NCBI GenBank assembly: GCA_037102815.1 | Contig: BTPP01000004.1 | Span: 4,774,001 to 4,838,000, forward strand | Direction: 5' to 3' | Source: Neurospora intermedia | Lineage: Eukaryota > Ascomycota > Sordariomycetes > Sordariales > Sordariaceae | Length of the DNA stretch: 64,000 nt | Shown: positions 23,896-33,720 of the stretch, piece by piece | How positions within the stretch are numbered: the stretch's first letter is position 1 | Layout: each line of letters opens with the position of its first letter | Translations under genes and position numbers: made by a program | Notes under the pieces: generated by a model | What the model was told of the DNA's origin: nothing | Database searches by the model: none | Seen by the model: the letters and a program-made list of their open reading frames with translations, nothing else

Positions 23896-25108
23896 CCGAC
23901 TACATTCGCGCTCCTTCGGAGTGTCGACGAGGTCAAGGGTAATACCATATCGTGAGTATCACGGGAACTTAGCCGGGGGAAGAAAACTGGAGCAGGATGG
24001 CTGACGGGTAAACTGCCTTGGCTTCTACACCGCAACCCCGAAGTTGAGCAAGATATCTATATTATGTAGGCACTCCTGGTCAAGGGCCGCGGTCTGTCAT
24101 CGCACCCTCGTCCTCAAATAGCGTATTTTGTAGAACTACAACATTTTCCAACGCTCACCTCTCACAGAATGTATATCATCTAATGATTCGATCAAGCATT
24201 CGCTAGATCTATCCCATATGCCCCACGTACAAGACCCTTGGGTCGTAGGACATTGGAGGGTTTTCTTTTAACAAGATGATTTCCCCCTCGATGATGGAAT
24301 ATCGGTTATCTTTGGTCTATGAACGAATATTACATGATTACTACAAGCACACCGGGTAGAAATGCCCGAAGAACGTGTAGGGTCGGAATACCTTAGCTTT
24401 GTGAGCTGAGAAGTGCAGTGTCAGATGCTTGGCGCTGCGTAATGTGTAGAAAATGCGCTCTTGCCTCCACTGCAGTCCTTGCCTGCACTCCCGTCTCTGC
24501 TTCCTCCGCGACGGTCCCGCGTCCCACCCCATCTTGAACCGTGTCCATTTATACGCTCCCCCTCATCCACACTTCAACCCGAACACCACACGAGGACTCG
24601 AACATCAGTCCTTTGATGATCGCCATCGACTCTGCGTGTCCCAAGACGCATCCTATCTTCCTAACAAGAAATCTTCTACCGCCCGGCGGACGTCCCAGTA
24701 AAACAGTTGTGCCCGCCGCGCCTGGTCAAGGGGAGTGGCGCATCTTCTGTTGTCTACGAGAGCAAATCATCGATCCATTTTTCCCCGGACAGCACTTTTC
24801 TAATTTGAAGCTGGTCCACTTTGCGGACGCAGTGCGCATACTGGGCGCGCCTCTACAACGCTCATCCGCGCTCTCCCCATCATGTAAGTCCCATCCGAGC
24901 CACCCCCGGAACACTGCCTACATCGTCAACAGCTGTGGTATGGAGAACGTACACTGGATCGATCAAGTCTGGAGCTAACATTGTCATCTTGTAGATCTAG
25001 CCATCACATACCGCCCTACCTCGCTCGATCTCTTCAAGGCCAAGAAAGCAGGCCCTTGTGTGACTTCCTCGCTCTTGTTGCTTGCGCTCAGTGCGACCCG
25101 CATATATC
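23896..25108. other. Spacer between genes 9 and 10
   Basis: No supportable gene. The part from 24.6 to 25.1 kb just upstream of gene 10 probably includes its promoter. Confidence 0.35.
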
Positions 25109-26700
25109 ATGAACCAGCCCCATGGCCGCTCCGCGGCACCCAATTTGCAGGTACGATCACTGCTTTCCCATAGTAACCCAGTACTACGGCATTCGCTGAC
25201 GATGAAGCATCATAGCAGTCGCAGTTCGGTGTTACACCCACCGGCCACAAAGAGCTTCTCGAGCACACTCCATTAAGCAACGTCACGGAGGCCAACATTC
25301 AGTTTCCTATCCACCGATCCAACGTCGCGAACGACAGCGCATCGATCAAACATATTGCTGGAAGCATCTCCCCCGCCTCACGCATTGAGGTCCGCTTGCC
25401 TACCGATAGTCTTCATCGTGCGAACAACCACATAGGTGGTAGTTGCACCCTCAGCGACTGGGAGTTGAGCCTGTTCAACCGCCTATCCCAGGTACTCTAC
25501 GGACCTGATGGTATGAACCCTATCAACCAACCTAGCGGCTACCCATCTGCTCAAGGAAGACAGATTGGCGAAGTCACCGCTGTGCCCTCTCTATCGACTG
25601 TTGTCGAATCAATTGCCTCTTCTGCCATGAATCCCGCTCCTTCACGCAACAATCCCCAACTCATTGGCGCCGATACTGTCATAGGAGGTAGTCAGCCTCA
25701 TGATTCCGCGCTACAGTTACCGTTTCCCTCCCTGCCTCCTGGAGGTTGGGATGAACAAGGCAATCCCATTTTCTGCGACATGCCTCGCTCTGAGCCTTCT
25801 CTGCCTGAGACGGCTCGTTTTGAGCCGGACAATGACGAGCTGATGGCCGAGGACCCGGTTCCCTGGGGTTGTTCCCTTCCTGAACCAGGTCATTTTGAGC
25901 TGACTTTTGACGAGTGGGTCAGTGGTGAGCAAGTTGCCCCTGATACTGCTGTGCTTCCGCCCTCTTTGTCTCACTTCGAACTTCAACAGCGTCATCTGGC
26001 CATCCCTCAGCCGCATCTTGCTGAACAAGGTCATTTTAACCCTACCCCTCGTGAGCCGGCTCCTGATCTTTTTGCCGCCGAGGAAGTTCTCGCGGACTTT
26101 TCGTTTTTCGACATATTTGGAGAACCTGGTCCAGCTGGCCTCGCTTCCACTACGCCCGCCATTGCAGAGCGCGCCGAAGCTGCTTCTCCCAAGCGCGCTA
26201 CTCCCGTGCCCGCTTCTCCCGAGCCCATATTCATCGAAAACGCTCCTGCCTGGTCTGCTCCTGCCCGAGCTCTTTCTGCCAGGCCTGCTTTTCGTGCGCG
26301 CATGCCTATCATTATCGAGAGAGAGTGTCGGTACGCAAACTGCAAAGCCAAGGCTTAGGCGCCCACGGCTAAGTTGTGTTTCGATCACCTCGAGGTTTCT
26401 CCCAGCCCTGAAATGCAACAGATAATCAAGGAACGCTACGCGAGGGGCTTTTACACCTGTACCGGATGTATCAAAACGGAAATGCCCGTTGGCGGCAAGT
26501 ACTGCAAAGTCAAGTGCTTGGGAAAGAGTAGAGCGCAGAACAAGCGGAAGAAGGAAGGTAAGCCGGCGACGCGGGCCGGTGGAGGCGGATCGAAGAAAGG
26601 AGATGTCGGTGGTCGCAAGAAACGCGACGGTAACGGCAAGGGCCCCGGCTCTGGCGCCGCCGGAGCGGTCTTGCACGGCAGGGTCCAAAAGGCAGCATGA
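25109..26700 (+). CDS. UAG-split zinc-finger family protein 10
   Basis: Exon 1 is 25109-25150 (MNQPHGRSAAPNLQ). A 68-nt intron (GTACGA ... GCTGAC ... ATAGCAG) precedes exon 2 from 25219. The 393-residue pre-stop part has four imperfect acidic repeats of about 28 residues, each starting near [G/R/S]-H/R-F-E/N (residues ~225-320). An Ala/Pro/Glu tract follows, and the part ends RE-C-RYAN-C-KAKA. The UAG is at 26356-26358. The frame continues 113 codons to TGA 26698-26700: AKLCFDHLEVS, KERYARGFYTCTGCIKTEMPVGGKYCKVKC, then the same basic Gly/Lys tail as gene 9. The last pair is C-x3-C instead of C-x2-C. Genes 9 and 10 are recent paralogues after the UAG but differ almost completely before it. Confidence 0.85.
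26346..26370 (+). promoter_or_regulatory. Hairpin around recoding UAG (gene 10)
   Basis: AGCC (26346-26349) pairs with GGCT (26367-26370). Inside, GG pairs with CC around the 9-nt loop CUUAGGCGC. It is the weakest stem of the set. Candidate edited base is A26357. Confidence 0.4.
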
Positions 26701-27245
26701 GAGTTCGACGGATATTTTCCAGTCGGCTTCTGGGGCCTTCCTGTGGTATTGCATCTGGCATCATGGGTCCCGAAGGTCGTGGCAACGTTTCCAACTACAG
26801 TCAGAGGCGGATTTACATACACGGGCCACACTAGGGGGAACGGTCGGGTATAGGATAATACGTTTGGGGCTTCGATTGGGGTTGTTCGGGTCTCTGGTTT
26901 TGGAAGCTATATCCTCCCGGTGTCTATAACCCCCAGAATTGTCACAAGCGTGTCTCAGTCGAAGAATTGCTTCATACTACTTTAGTTCACGAAGATGGTT
27001 TACTATCTGTGAGTTGGATGCAAAGACAAAAGATTGATAGTAATTTCCGCCCCAACACAATATCACATTAACAATTTGACTTCTGTATTTTGCGCCGGTC
27101 TCTTTTCCTGCTCGCAGTTCCTGGCACGAGTCTCAATAATCACTCTTGCCTGCAAATTATGCCTAAAATTCTCATAGTCGACAACTTAGGAGAGTTTGCC
27201 ACGTCTTCGGTAATTCCTCCTGCTGTTCCTTTTGCAGTGATCATA
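26701..27245. other. Spacer downstream of gene 10
   Basis: This holds the 3' UTR and unassigned sequence. No gene supported. Confidence 0.4.
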
Positions 27246-27485
27246 TCATGTGCCCCCCGTCCGTGATGGCCGTTGGCGGGCTATCTCCGCCACAACGTCG
27301 TCTAAAAACTGACGATGAATGGCGGGCGGTAGTGCGGTGGCATCCAGATCCTTACCGCTGGTTACGAAAAGATCTCTCCCGTTATCCTTTCGACAAGCCT
27401 TTCTCGTGATGCGATCTGTTTGATCGTTCTCTTCGACTCCGGCATGTCCTTTTACCCAATGAAGCTCCGGAGAAAGAAGTGGCAC
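27246..27485 (-). mobile_element. LINE (Tad-like) RNase H fragment
   Basis: The minus-strand frame includes LHWVKGHAGVEENDQTDRITRKA. This matches the C-terminal RNase H signature of fungal Tad/I-type non-LTR retrotransposons (W-V-x-G-H-x-G-[V/I]-x-x-N-[D/E]-x-[A/T]-D). Downstream residues resemble the spacer that usually follows. About 80 codons survive and no reverse transcriptase is seen nearby, so this is a short relic. A host-domesticated RNase H is less likely at this length. Confidence 0.6.
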
Positions 27486-27624
27486 ATTGCTAAAGAGGTC
27501 GCAAGGGGACTTCGCGTTTTGACTTCGCGTTATGGCTTATGAGTTGATTACGATCAAAGGTTACCACTACGAGGCCTACCTTCACTTAGTCGGTAGGGTG
27601 CCAGTGTGAAACGGAGAAACGTCG

Positions 27625-27905
27625 ATGATGTCAATCGCAACAAGGGCATGGCGGAGGTTAGAGTCGTACGAGGATTGCCGCGCTGGCAAGCCACCCCGCG
27701 ACGTGGCCATGGAGGTGATTCGCTATTCCACGGAACTCGGCGAGAAAGACAGAGGCACCTACATGGCTCGCATCTACAACTGCCTCTACCACGGACTGCC
27801 TCTACCACGGACTGCCTCTACCACGGGTTCAGAGACTTGGCCGTGGAACCAGCTGACGATATCACCTTGGATGAATGGGAAGCGAAGGTCAGACCGCACA
27901 TGTAG
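27625..27905 (+). pseudogene. Unknown small gene frameshifted by a 16-bp tandem repeat
   Basis: One frame from 27625 reads MMSIATRAWRRLESYED ... VAMEVIRYSTELGEKD, then MARIYNCLYHG. It then meets three copies of a 16-bp unit (27776-27824). A different frame resumes the protein-like sequence YHGFRDLAVEPADDITLDEW to a TAG at 27903-27905. Two extra 16-bp units add 32 nt, exactly the shift that separates the two frames. The undisturbed gene would encode about 80 residues. I do not recognise the family. Its helical, charged composition looks like a real small protein. Confidence 0.55.
27776..27824 (+). repeat. 16-bp tandem repeat, three copies
   Basis: The unit ACTGCCTCTACCACGG is repeated three times in a row, inside a coding-like sequence. 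Confidence 0.85.
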
Positions 27906-28900
27906 ACGCTGTTCGTTTCATAGACAAAAATGAACAAAGGATATACAAGATTCTGTCGTGGACAAAGGTATTTGTGTCCATGACAAGTGATCTTCTACTA
28001 CGATGGCGGGGAAATGGAAGAGTGTCCTGCGTCCTTTGACCCAGATGAAAAATACGGTAATGCGTTACGACCCCGCGGTAATTATCATCACTCCCTCATA
28101 GGAAGCTAGGGCCCGGGGACTGCCACCGGCTACCAATCTCTATCTACCGGCAGGCTGGAGAGGCCCTGCTCTAGCCACACTTGAGGAATTACTGAGTGCT
28201 GGTAGGCCTGGCAACGGGGGTACGTACCGGGGTGGTCAGGTGATCAAGGTTGACATCGACAGCATTGTTCAGAGAACTCGACCTGCCCGACGGCTGGCAG
28301 AGGCCTCTACTATAAACAACACACTGATACTGCATGCAGCGAACAGCTGGCAGAAGGTGTTTGCCGGGGGGAATAAGTCTCCACAGTGTTCAAGTGACGG
28401 TAGGGAAGACCTTACGTTCGTTCCCTCGGTGACAGAGACCGCTCCTGTTCGCGGAAATTCATGGACCGGCCCTCGTGCCTGCCTGTCGTTTAGCTCCACT
28501 ATACGCTCTGCGTGTGAGGAATGAGCATTCACTTGCTCTTTTTGAATTTAGTGCCTTCCTGCCAGGGTATTTGAGGTCCTCCCCCCGCCCTTTCCTCTTT
28601 TTCCAAAAACACCACCAACCCAAAACTCCCAAGCAGCGGCAAAACCCAAGTCCTGGTCTGCCTCTAATAAGTCGCAGAGCAATCGTCGGACACGCTCTCG
28701 GCACGTTGGTGACCCTGGAAATATTATCCGGGTTGATCACCGACGGGCCTCGCCGTCCTTGTCACGTCAACAACGAAGTGGAACAAAGCATCATCACACC
28801 CTCAGCCCATTGTCACCTAAACGGCACAACCTACCAGGGTCACCAAACAAAGGACCTGATTCACAAGACCAAAACCAAGACCAACAAACAATCCATCAAC
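27906..28900. other. Spacer upstream of gene 11
   Basis: No gene supported. The last 300 bases are C/A-rich and contain the probable leader of gene 11. Confidence 0.4.
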
Positions 28901-29779
28901 ATGGATCATTCATCTCAGTACACTTACCCCGATCCTGAGGATCCCGCCTCTAACCGTCCCATCGAGGTAAGGAACCTACAACCCCTCCAGCCTTTGGTTG
29001 GTAAACTAACACGAAGGTAACAGCAACAGACGGCCACAAATGCTCCTGCTTATCAATATGGTTATACCAACATCTGGCAGCCAGATGGTTTCGTCGCATA
29101 TCACCAGGCCTGGAACGGTGCTTACTACGGCGCCGTTGCCGGAAACCACTATCTTGGTCCTGCTCCTGAGGCCAACGACTTTGGCATCGCCCTCGCCAAT
29201 GCAAGCATGACTCAACAGCCGAATAGTACCAATCAACAGCAATTCGGCACCCAGCAAGCAAATCATCAACAAGTTGACCTTCAGCAAGTCAACTTTAATC
29301 AACTAACCCCTGAAGCCAACGCCTTTGGCATGACTCCCCCCAACGCAGGCATGACTCAGCAGCCCAACAATACCAGCCAGTTTGGTATCCCGCAGCAAGT
29401 CGGCACCCAGCAAGTCGCCACTCTGCAAGCTGCCACTCAGCAAGCTGCTTTTCAGCAGATCACCCCGCAGCAGCAGCGGACCCCAATTGTGGTACAGGAT
29501 AAATGCCAGAAATGTCCTGCACTCGCCTAGGCGCCGAGGGCACGCTTCTGTTTCAAACATTTAGGCAACCGCCTGTCAAGGCATCGACAACAAATTGTCA
29601 ATGAGCGCTATGCTCGCGGCTACTATAGCTGCAGCAAGTGCTACAAGGTCCCAATGGCAAAGCAGGAGCTCTGCCCGAGATGCCGCCGCTCGAACCAAAC
29701 TACAAAGGCTAACAGAGAGGCTGGTATTCCTCCCAAGGGAGGAAAATGGGCCAAGGGCCTGAAGCGCCCGAGAAACTGA
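28901..29779 (+). CDS. UAG-split zinc-finger family protein 11
   Basis: Exon 1 is 28901-28966 (MDHSSQYTYPDPEDPASNRPIE). A 57-nt intron (GTAAGG ... AACTAAC ... TAACAG) precedes exon 2 from 29024. The 190-residue pre-stop part contains VAYHQAWNGAYYGAVAG, shared with gene 12. Two tandem Gln/Asn-rich units of about 42 residues follow (each with G-M/A-x-x-M-T-Q-Q-P-N), a typical prion-like composition. It ends DK-C-QK-C-PALA. The UAG is at 29528-29530. The frame continues 82 codons to TGA 29777-29779: ARFCFKHLGNR, NERYARGYYSCSKCYK, LCPRCRR, GIPPKGGKWAKG-KRPRN. All four Cys of the second zinc site are present. Confidence 0.85.
29522..29538 (+). promoter_or_regulatory. Hairpin around recoding UAG (gene 11)
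   Basis: A perfect 4-bp stem CTCG (29522-29525) with CGAG (29535-29538) encloses the 9-nt loop CCUAGGCGC. Candidate edited base is A29529. Confidence 0.6.
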
Positions 29780-30160
29780 GGGTCGCGCAGAGAGAGGAAA
29801 CTGCTTCAAAACTTAGTAGTTGGAGAAAATGGGGAGTCGGTAGCCTAAATGTCTTTTTCAGTCGTTAGGGATTTGAGGGGGTCTTCTACGAGCTGAGGAG
29901 GAGTGTTTGATGGTCACTGGTAGTCTATTTTCGTTCCTTTTCTGATTCACTTTCATTATAGGGGCCCTTTTGCGAGTCCTTGTCCTAATTCTCTCTCCTG
30001 CCCTACTGCCGTTGTGACAGTTCGTTTCTTGCGTCTCTTTCGTCCCTTGAAGAGTCGCCCAGGCCTGTTTGACTTCCATGCCATAGTCAATATTAATATA
30101 TACTCCTCGATTGTTCTTGATATGATCCCTCAATGTGATCTAGCGGATGAGGCTTGTTTT
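29780..30160. other. Spacer
   Basis: No gene supported. The sequence from 29830 resembles, at low stringency, the spacer after the modules at 31.9-32.2 kb (a TGG-TG/CTGGTAGTC motif and TTTCACT), suggesting the whole gene-plus-spacer unit was duplicated. Confidence 0.4.
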
Positions 30161-30405
30161 GCGATCATTATCACCTCCAATTGCAATGGAAGTATGTCAC
30201 AAACCCGCTTAGGCACCGGTCGCCTCTATTTGCTTTAAGCACCTCGCGAACTGAACTTCTGCAGCCCGCCAGGAGGTTATTGAGGCCACCAACTCGAAGG
30301 GTTTCTACGTTTGCAGCCGTTGCTACCGCGGCGAGCTCGACGTACCGACCTTGCCCCAGGTGCCGTGGTATTGGCCAAAATTACCGTACTGGGAATCTGC
30401 GCCCT
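30161..30405 (+). pseudogene. Degenerate UAG-split family copy
   Basis: Fragments of the module are recognisable. They are a C-N-G ... V-C-H-K-P-A pre-stop end with a frame change, UAG at 30210-30212, then ASICFKHLAN, an additional TGA, SAARQEVIEAT, KGFYVCSRCYRGELD, and after a frame change CPRCRG. It is related to genes 11-13. The UAG and its loop are preserved although the rest has decayed. An inverted-repeat element lies immediately downstream and may have truncated the copy. Confidence 0.7.
30205..30219 (+). promoter_or_regulatory. UAG hairpin retained in pseudogene
   Basis: CCG (30205-30207) pairs with CGG (30217-30219) around CUUAGGCAC, the same loop as gene 13. Confidence 0.45.
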
Positions 30406-30465
30406 TCGACATTGGATGTTGGGTCCAGGAATGGATGTAAAGATCACATTGTCTCAGACTAAAAT

Positions 30466-30498
30466 TTCCAATGTTGATTTGACATCCAATGTTGAATG
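30466..30498 (+). repeat. Left terminal inverted repeat, 33 bp
   Basis: It begins TTCCAATGTTGATTTGACAT and pairs with 30885-30917, with one mismatch. Confidence 0.8.
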
Positions 30499-30607
30499 CC
30501 CTATAAGTAAAAAAAAATAGGTAATCTTCTAGGTACTTTACCTTCCAATTTCTAGAAGGCTAGAGGTCTCTAGAAGACTACCTTTAGGGGGATCTTCTAA
30601 TGTGGTT

Positions 30608-30646
<39 letters not shown>

Positions 30647-30740
30647 CAACTTTGAAAAATTAACTACGAATACGAATCGAACTCAGAACGCTAAGAAAAA
30701 AAGACGCGCATTAACCACTTGGCCACTAGGCCAAGCTGTT
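30608..30740 (-). mobile_element. tRNA-derived SINE-like copy 1
   Basis: On the minus strand a pol III A-box-like TGGCCAAGTGG (30726-30716) is followed about 30 nt later by a B-box-like GAGTTCGATTC (30684-30674). The copy ends in a long A run (T run on plus, 30610-30646). The head is shared with copy 2 at 47.97 kb (GGTTAATG, TTCGATTC, TATTC/TGTTCGT). Limits are approximate. Confidence 0.55.
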
Positions 30741-30884
30741 CCTGAAATTTTACTCCAACCTCGTACCCTATATAGGGAAAGAAAATGATAGGAAGGAAGG
30801 AAGGAGAAAGAAAAAAAAAATTCCAAGTTTTTTTTTTCTTATCTTAGTTTTTTCTTTATAGCGCTGACCCGTTATATTATAGTG

Positions 30885-30917
30885 CATCCAACATTGGATG
30901 TCAAATCAACATTGGAA
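30885..30917 (+). repeat. Right terminal inverted repeat, 33 bp
   Basis: It ends ATGTCAAATCAACATTGGAA and is the reverse complement of the left repeat, with one mismatch. Confidence 0.8.
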
Positions 30918-30969
30918 GTCGAGGCGGTACAGTTTAAACATCGGATGTTCCAAAACGTATTTTTCCGCT

Positions 30970-31548
30970 ATGGTACACACGGCATTCTTCACTAGAGGTA
31001 CCTCTCAACTCGTTGTATATGACCCTGCTTGGAACGGGGCTGAGTATGGCGCCGTTGCTGGGTACGACGCTCAAGGTGCTCCTGTCATCGCGCCAGTTGC
31101 TGGCCTTACCCTCTCCCCAGCCGCTACATGTGGCCTTGCGCCCACCCCAATTACTGGCCTTGTCCCCGGGGGAGGTGCGATCCCAAATGTTAACGCCCCG
31201 AACCCGGAGCCTACCAGTCAACGCCCACCCATTATCATCACCAAGATGTGCACTGCTAGAGGTAGTCAGTGCCAGGCGACCGTCTAGTCCCCGGCCGCTG
31301 GCTACTGCTTTAAGCACCTTAAGAACCGTCCGTCTGCGGCCCGCCAGGCGGAAGTTTATGAGGGTCATCGCAGGGGTTATTACTCCTGCTCGAAGGGTTT
31401 TGGCCCAGGCTTGAGCCTTTGCCCAATGTGCCTGGCTGCCGAATGGGCTACCAGGGCCAGAAGGGCGGTGCTGCCGGGCAATATTGCGCCCACTGGCGGA
31501 AAGTGGTCCAGGGGCCGGAAGCGCCCTCAGGCTGGCAATAATCACTAG
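30970..31548 (+). CDS. UAG-split zinc-finger family protein 12
   Basis: The in-frame ATG at 30970 lies just beyond the inverted-repeat element, so the original 5' end may have been replaced. The 105-residue pre-stop part includes VVYDPAWNGAEYGAVAGYD, homologous to gene 11. Gly/Ala/Pro-rich sequence follows, ending KM-C-TARGSQ-C-QATV. The UAG is at 31285-31287. The frame continues 86 codons to TAG 31546-31548: AGYCFKHLKNR, HRRGYYSCSKGFGPG, LCPMC, RARRA and IAPTGGKWSRGRKR. The second Cys of C-x2-C is replaced (C-S-K-G). The codon after UAG is TCC, unlike all neighbours. Confidence 0.75.
31276..31298 (+). promoter_or_regulatory. Hairpin around recoding UAG (gene 12)
   Basis: A 7-position stem pairs GCGACCG (31276-31282) with CGGCCGC (31292-31298), with a single A-C mismatch, around the 9-nt loop UCUAGUCCC. 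Candidate edited base is A31286. Confidence 0.65.
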
Positions 31549-31620
31549 GTATATAGAATCAGAATAGTCTTCCTAAGAAAGAGGTAGGTGCTAACCGCTC
31601 ACCTACCTCTACCTCTCAAC

Positions 31621-31887
31621 TAGAAAGTGCGAAAACTCGCCGGGTACTGTAAGCGCTACTGCTTTCGACACTTGGGCAATCGCCTATCCCGCGCCAGACA
31701 AGACGTTGTTCAAGAGCGATATAGCAGAGGCTATTACACTTGCTCGAAGTGTTACAACGAGGAGCTCGAGGAACCTCGGCTCTGTGATGCCTGCCGCCAA
31801 GTCGGCCGAGATAGGAGGGCCAGGCATACCGCTGGAATTCCTCCGACTGGAGGAAAATGGGCCAGGGGCACCAAGCGTGCCAACTAG
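31621..31887 (+). pseudogene. Orphan post-UAG zinc module
   Basis: A complete post-stop module (RYCFRHLGNR, QERYSRGYYTCSKCYNEEL, LCDACRQ, RRARHTAGIPPTGGKWARGTKRAN) stands alone with no N-terminal half. It is most like gene 11. Just upstream, the sequence that should carry the UAG and loop seems to have lost a few bases, fusing a CTCGCC pre-stop end directly to the module. An unrelated TAG sits at 31621. Transcription is unknown. It could be a 3' fragment of a tandem duplicate. Confidence 0.7.
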
Positions 31888-32822
31888 GCTGAGAGTGGCT
31901 GAAAGGCTAGCTGCGGGCAAATGGGTGTAGCATGACCACCTCTTGAAGAGCGCGATTAAGATAGAGGTAGGAAGAAGCAGGGAACTAGAAACACCGCCAG
32001 ATGCTGTTCGGTCGCCGGGGGCTTAAGGGGGTCTTGGACGCTCGGAGGAGGGAAAGTAGGTTGGTTGCTGGTAGTCCACTTCGTTCTTTTAGTCTTCACT
32101 TTCACTGAGAGGTTATTTTCCAAGTTCTTCTCTTGATATCTCTTGCTGTCGTGATTGGTCGTTCTTATGTCACTTTTGTCCCTAGGAGTTATTGCCATCT
32201 TTGACTTTCCTTCTATGGTCATTGTCGATGGTACTCCTCATTTGGTTTCACTTCGTACTTGAAATAGTCTGCCACCCTAGAAACTAGCGTCTCGACCCTT
32301 CTCCTCGAGGATCTAGTAAACAGACCTTCTGAAGCCCGCCAAGAGATCATCAGGGCAGCAAATGCAAAAGGACTGGATTCTTCATCTGAAGCCGCTGCCA
32401 CCGCGGCGAGCAGCTACGGTGAATGTAAAGAAACAAGGTTCTCAGAGTGCCAGGAAACGGGAGTGGCGAGTGCCAGCCTGGATTTTCAGCCGATACTATA
32501 AATTCCACGCTGCGTGCTTTGTCCCCGCAACACTCGATAGACAAACGCTCACCCACTCTCATCAAGTGTCCCGCACGTCTTCCCATCCTAGAGGTACCGC
32601 AACTTCTCTATATTGTCGACGAAAGGCGCATCGCGTATTACCAAATACCTTATCAAACAGTGACTGCAGTCAAAGAAGATTACCTCTAGGTACCTCTACA
32701 AACCCCCACCAGCCTCCATCATGCACCGATCTTCCGTTTGTCTCATTGTCCTGCCATCAGAAGAGCCGACAGCTAACTCGCCCCAGTCAAACCACATCCA
32801 TCTGCACAGCATCGCGGCGAAG
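31888..32822. other. Spacer upstream of gene 13
   Basis: No gene supported. A short family-like scrap (ARQEIIRAANAKG and, out of frame, a CHRGE-like end) near 32330-32420 suggests another badly decayed module. A TATAAAT lies at 32497-32503, 320 bases before the ATG. GAGGTAC/CCTCTAGGTACC motifs occur at 32590 and 32685. Confidence 0.4.
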
Positions 32823-33720
32823 ATGGGCAATAGCAACGTCTCCAAGCCGAGCGGTGGAGGTTTTTATGCCTCTATTGATGAAGAAAACTCAATCTATCCT
32901 AACCTGTGGGGTCAGATCAACAATGTAGGCTTCACTTGATTTCTCCAACGAATTGACTTTCGGAAGCACAAGCTGACACATCGACATCTACGATCAGCCT
33001 GAAAATGGCAACAATGGTGCTTTCGCTCATCCCTTTATGGATCCGTTCGGTCACGTCCCTGTCCGCTTTGTCTCAATGTCTGAAGTCACCAACCATGGCC
33101 AAGACTACGTGAGCCACTCCAACAACGACAACCCAATTATCAACTCCACACCTCATCCCCTCATGGCTCCAGCCGAAAACTTCCCCGTCCCTGGTGACTC
33201 TGCCGTCACCAACCATGGCCAGCACGAGGGCCACCAGAGCCTGTTCAACAACGACAACCTGAACGTCAACACCGCTCCTCATCCCTTCATAGCTCCGTCC
33301 GGCAACTACCCCGTCCCCTCTGTCCCGGCCGGAGTCGAAGCCACCCATACCAACCGCCCGGTGGAAGCTGGTCCAGTCCACCCCTCCGAACATGTTCACC
33401 CCCCTGGGCCAGCCCCCGAGGCGCGTCCTCCGATTATTGTCACATCGAAGTGCAAAGTATGCAAGGCACCCGCTTAGGCACCGGGCGCCTCCAAGTGTTT
33501 TAAGCACCTCGCAAACAAACCTTCTACGGTCCGCCAAGCCGCAGTATTTGATGGGTATAGCCGAGGGTACTACTCGTGCTCAAAATGCTTCACTCCGGGT
33601 CTGGAGCGCGCGGGCCTTTGCTCTGAATGCCTGGTTGCCGGCCGGGCTACTAGGGCCAGAAGGGCGGCCCATATTGCGCCTACTGGCGGAAAGTGGGCAA
33701 GGGGCCGCAAGCGCCTCTAG
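32823..33720 (+). CDS. UAG-split zinc-finger family protein 13
   Basis: Exon 1 is 32823-32924 (MGNSNVSKPSGGGFYASIDE). A 73-nt intron (GTAGGC ... AGCTGACA ... GATCAG) precedes exon 2 from 32998. The 193-residue pre-stop part has a tandem duplication of about 45 residues (each with VTNHGQ ... NNDN ... PHP-[L/F]-[M/I]-AP). It ends SK-C-KV-C-KAPA. The UAG is at 33475-33477. The frame continues 80 codons to TAG 33718-33720: SKCFKHLANK, GYSRGYYSCSKCFTPG, LCSEC, RARRA, IAPTGGKWARGRKRL. All second-site Cys are kept. It is closest to gene 12 after the stop. Confidence 0.85.
33469..33485 (+). promoter_or_regulatory. Hairpin around recoding UAG (gene 13)
   Basis: A perfect 4-bp stem CCCG/CGGG encloses the 9-nt loop CUUAGGCAC. 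Candidate edited base is A33476. Confidence 0.6.

Larger units (their letters stand above)
30466..30917. mobile_element. Inverted-repeat (MITE-like) element carrying a SINE
   Basis: A 33-bp sequence at 30466-30498 is repeated in inverted orientation at 30885-30917 with one mismatch, enclosing about 390 bp. It has no coding capacity. The interior holds a 37-nt T run and, on the minus strand, a tRNA-like promoter. The simplest history is a non-autonomous DNA element into which a tRNA-derived SINE inserted. The reverse order or a single composite element is possible. Confidence 0.65.
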
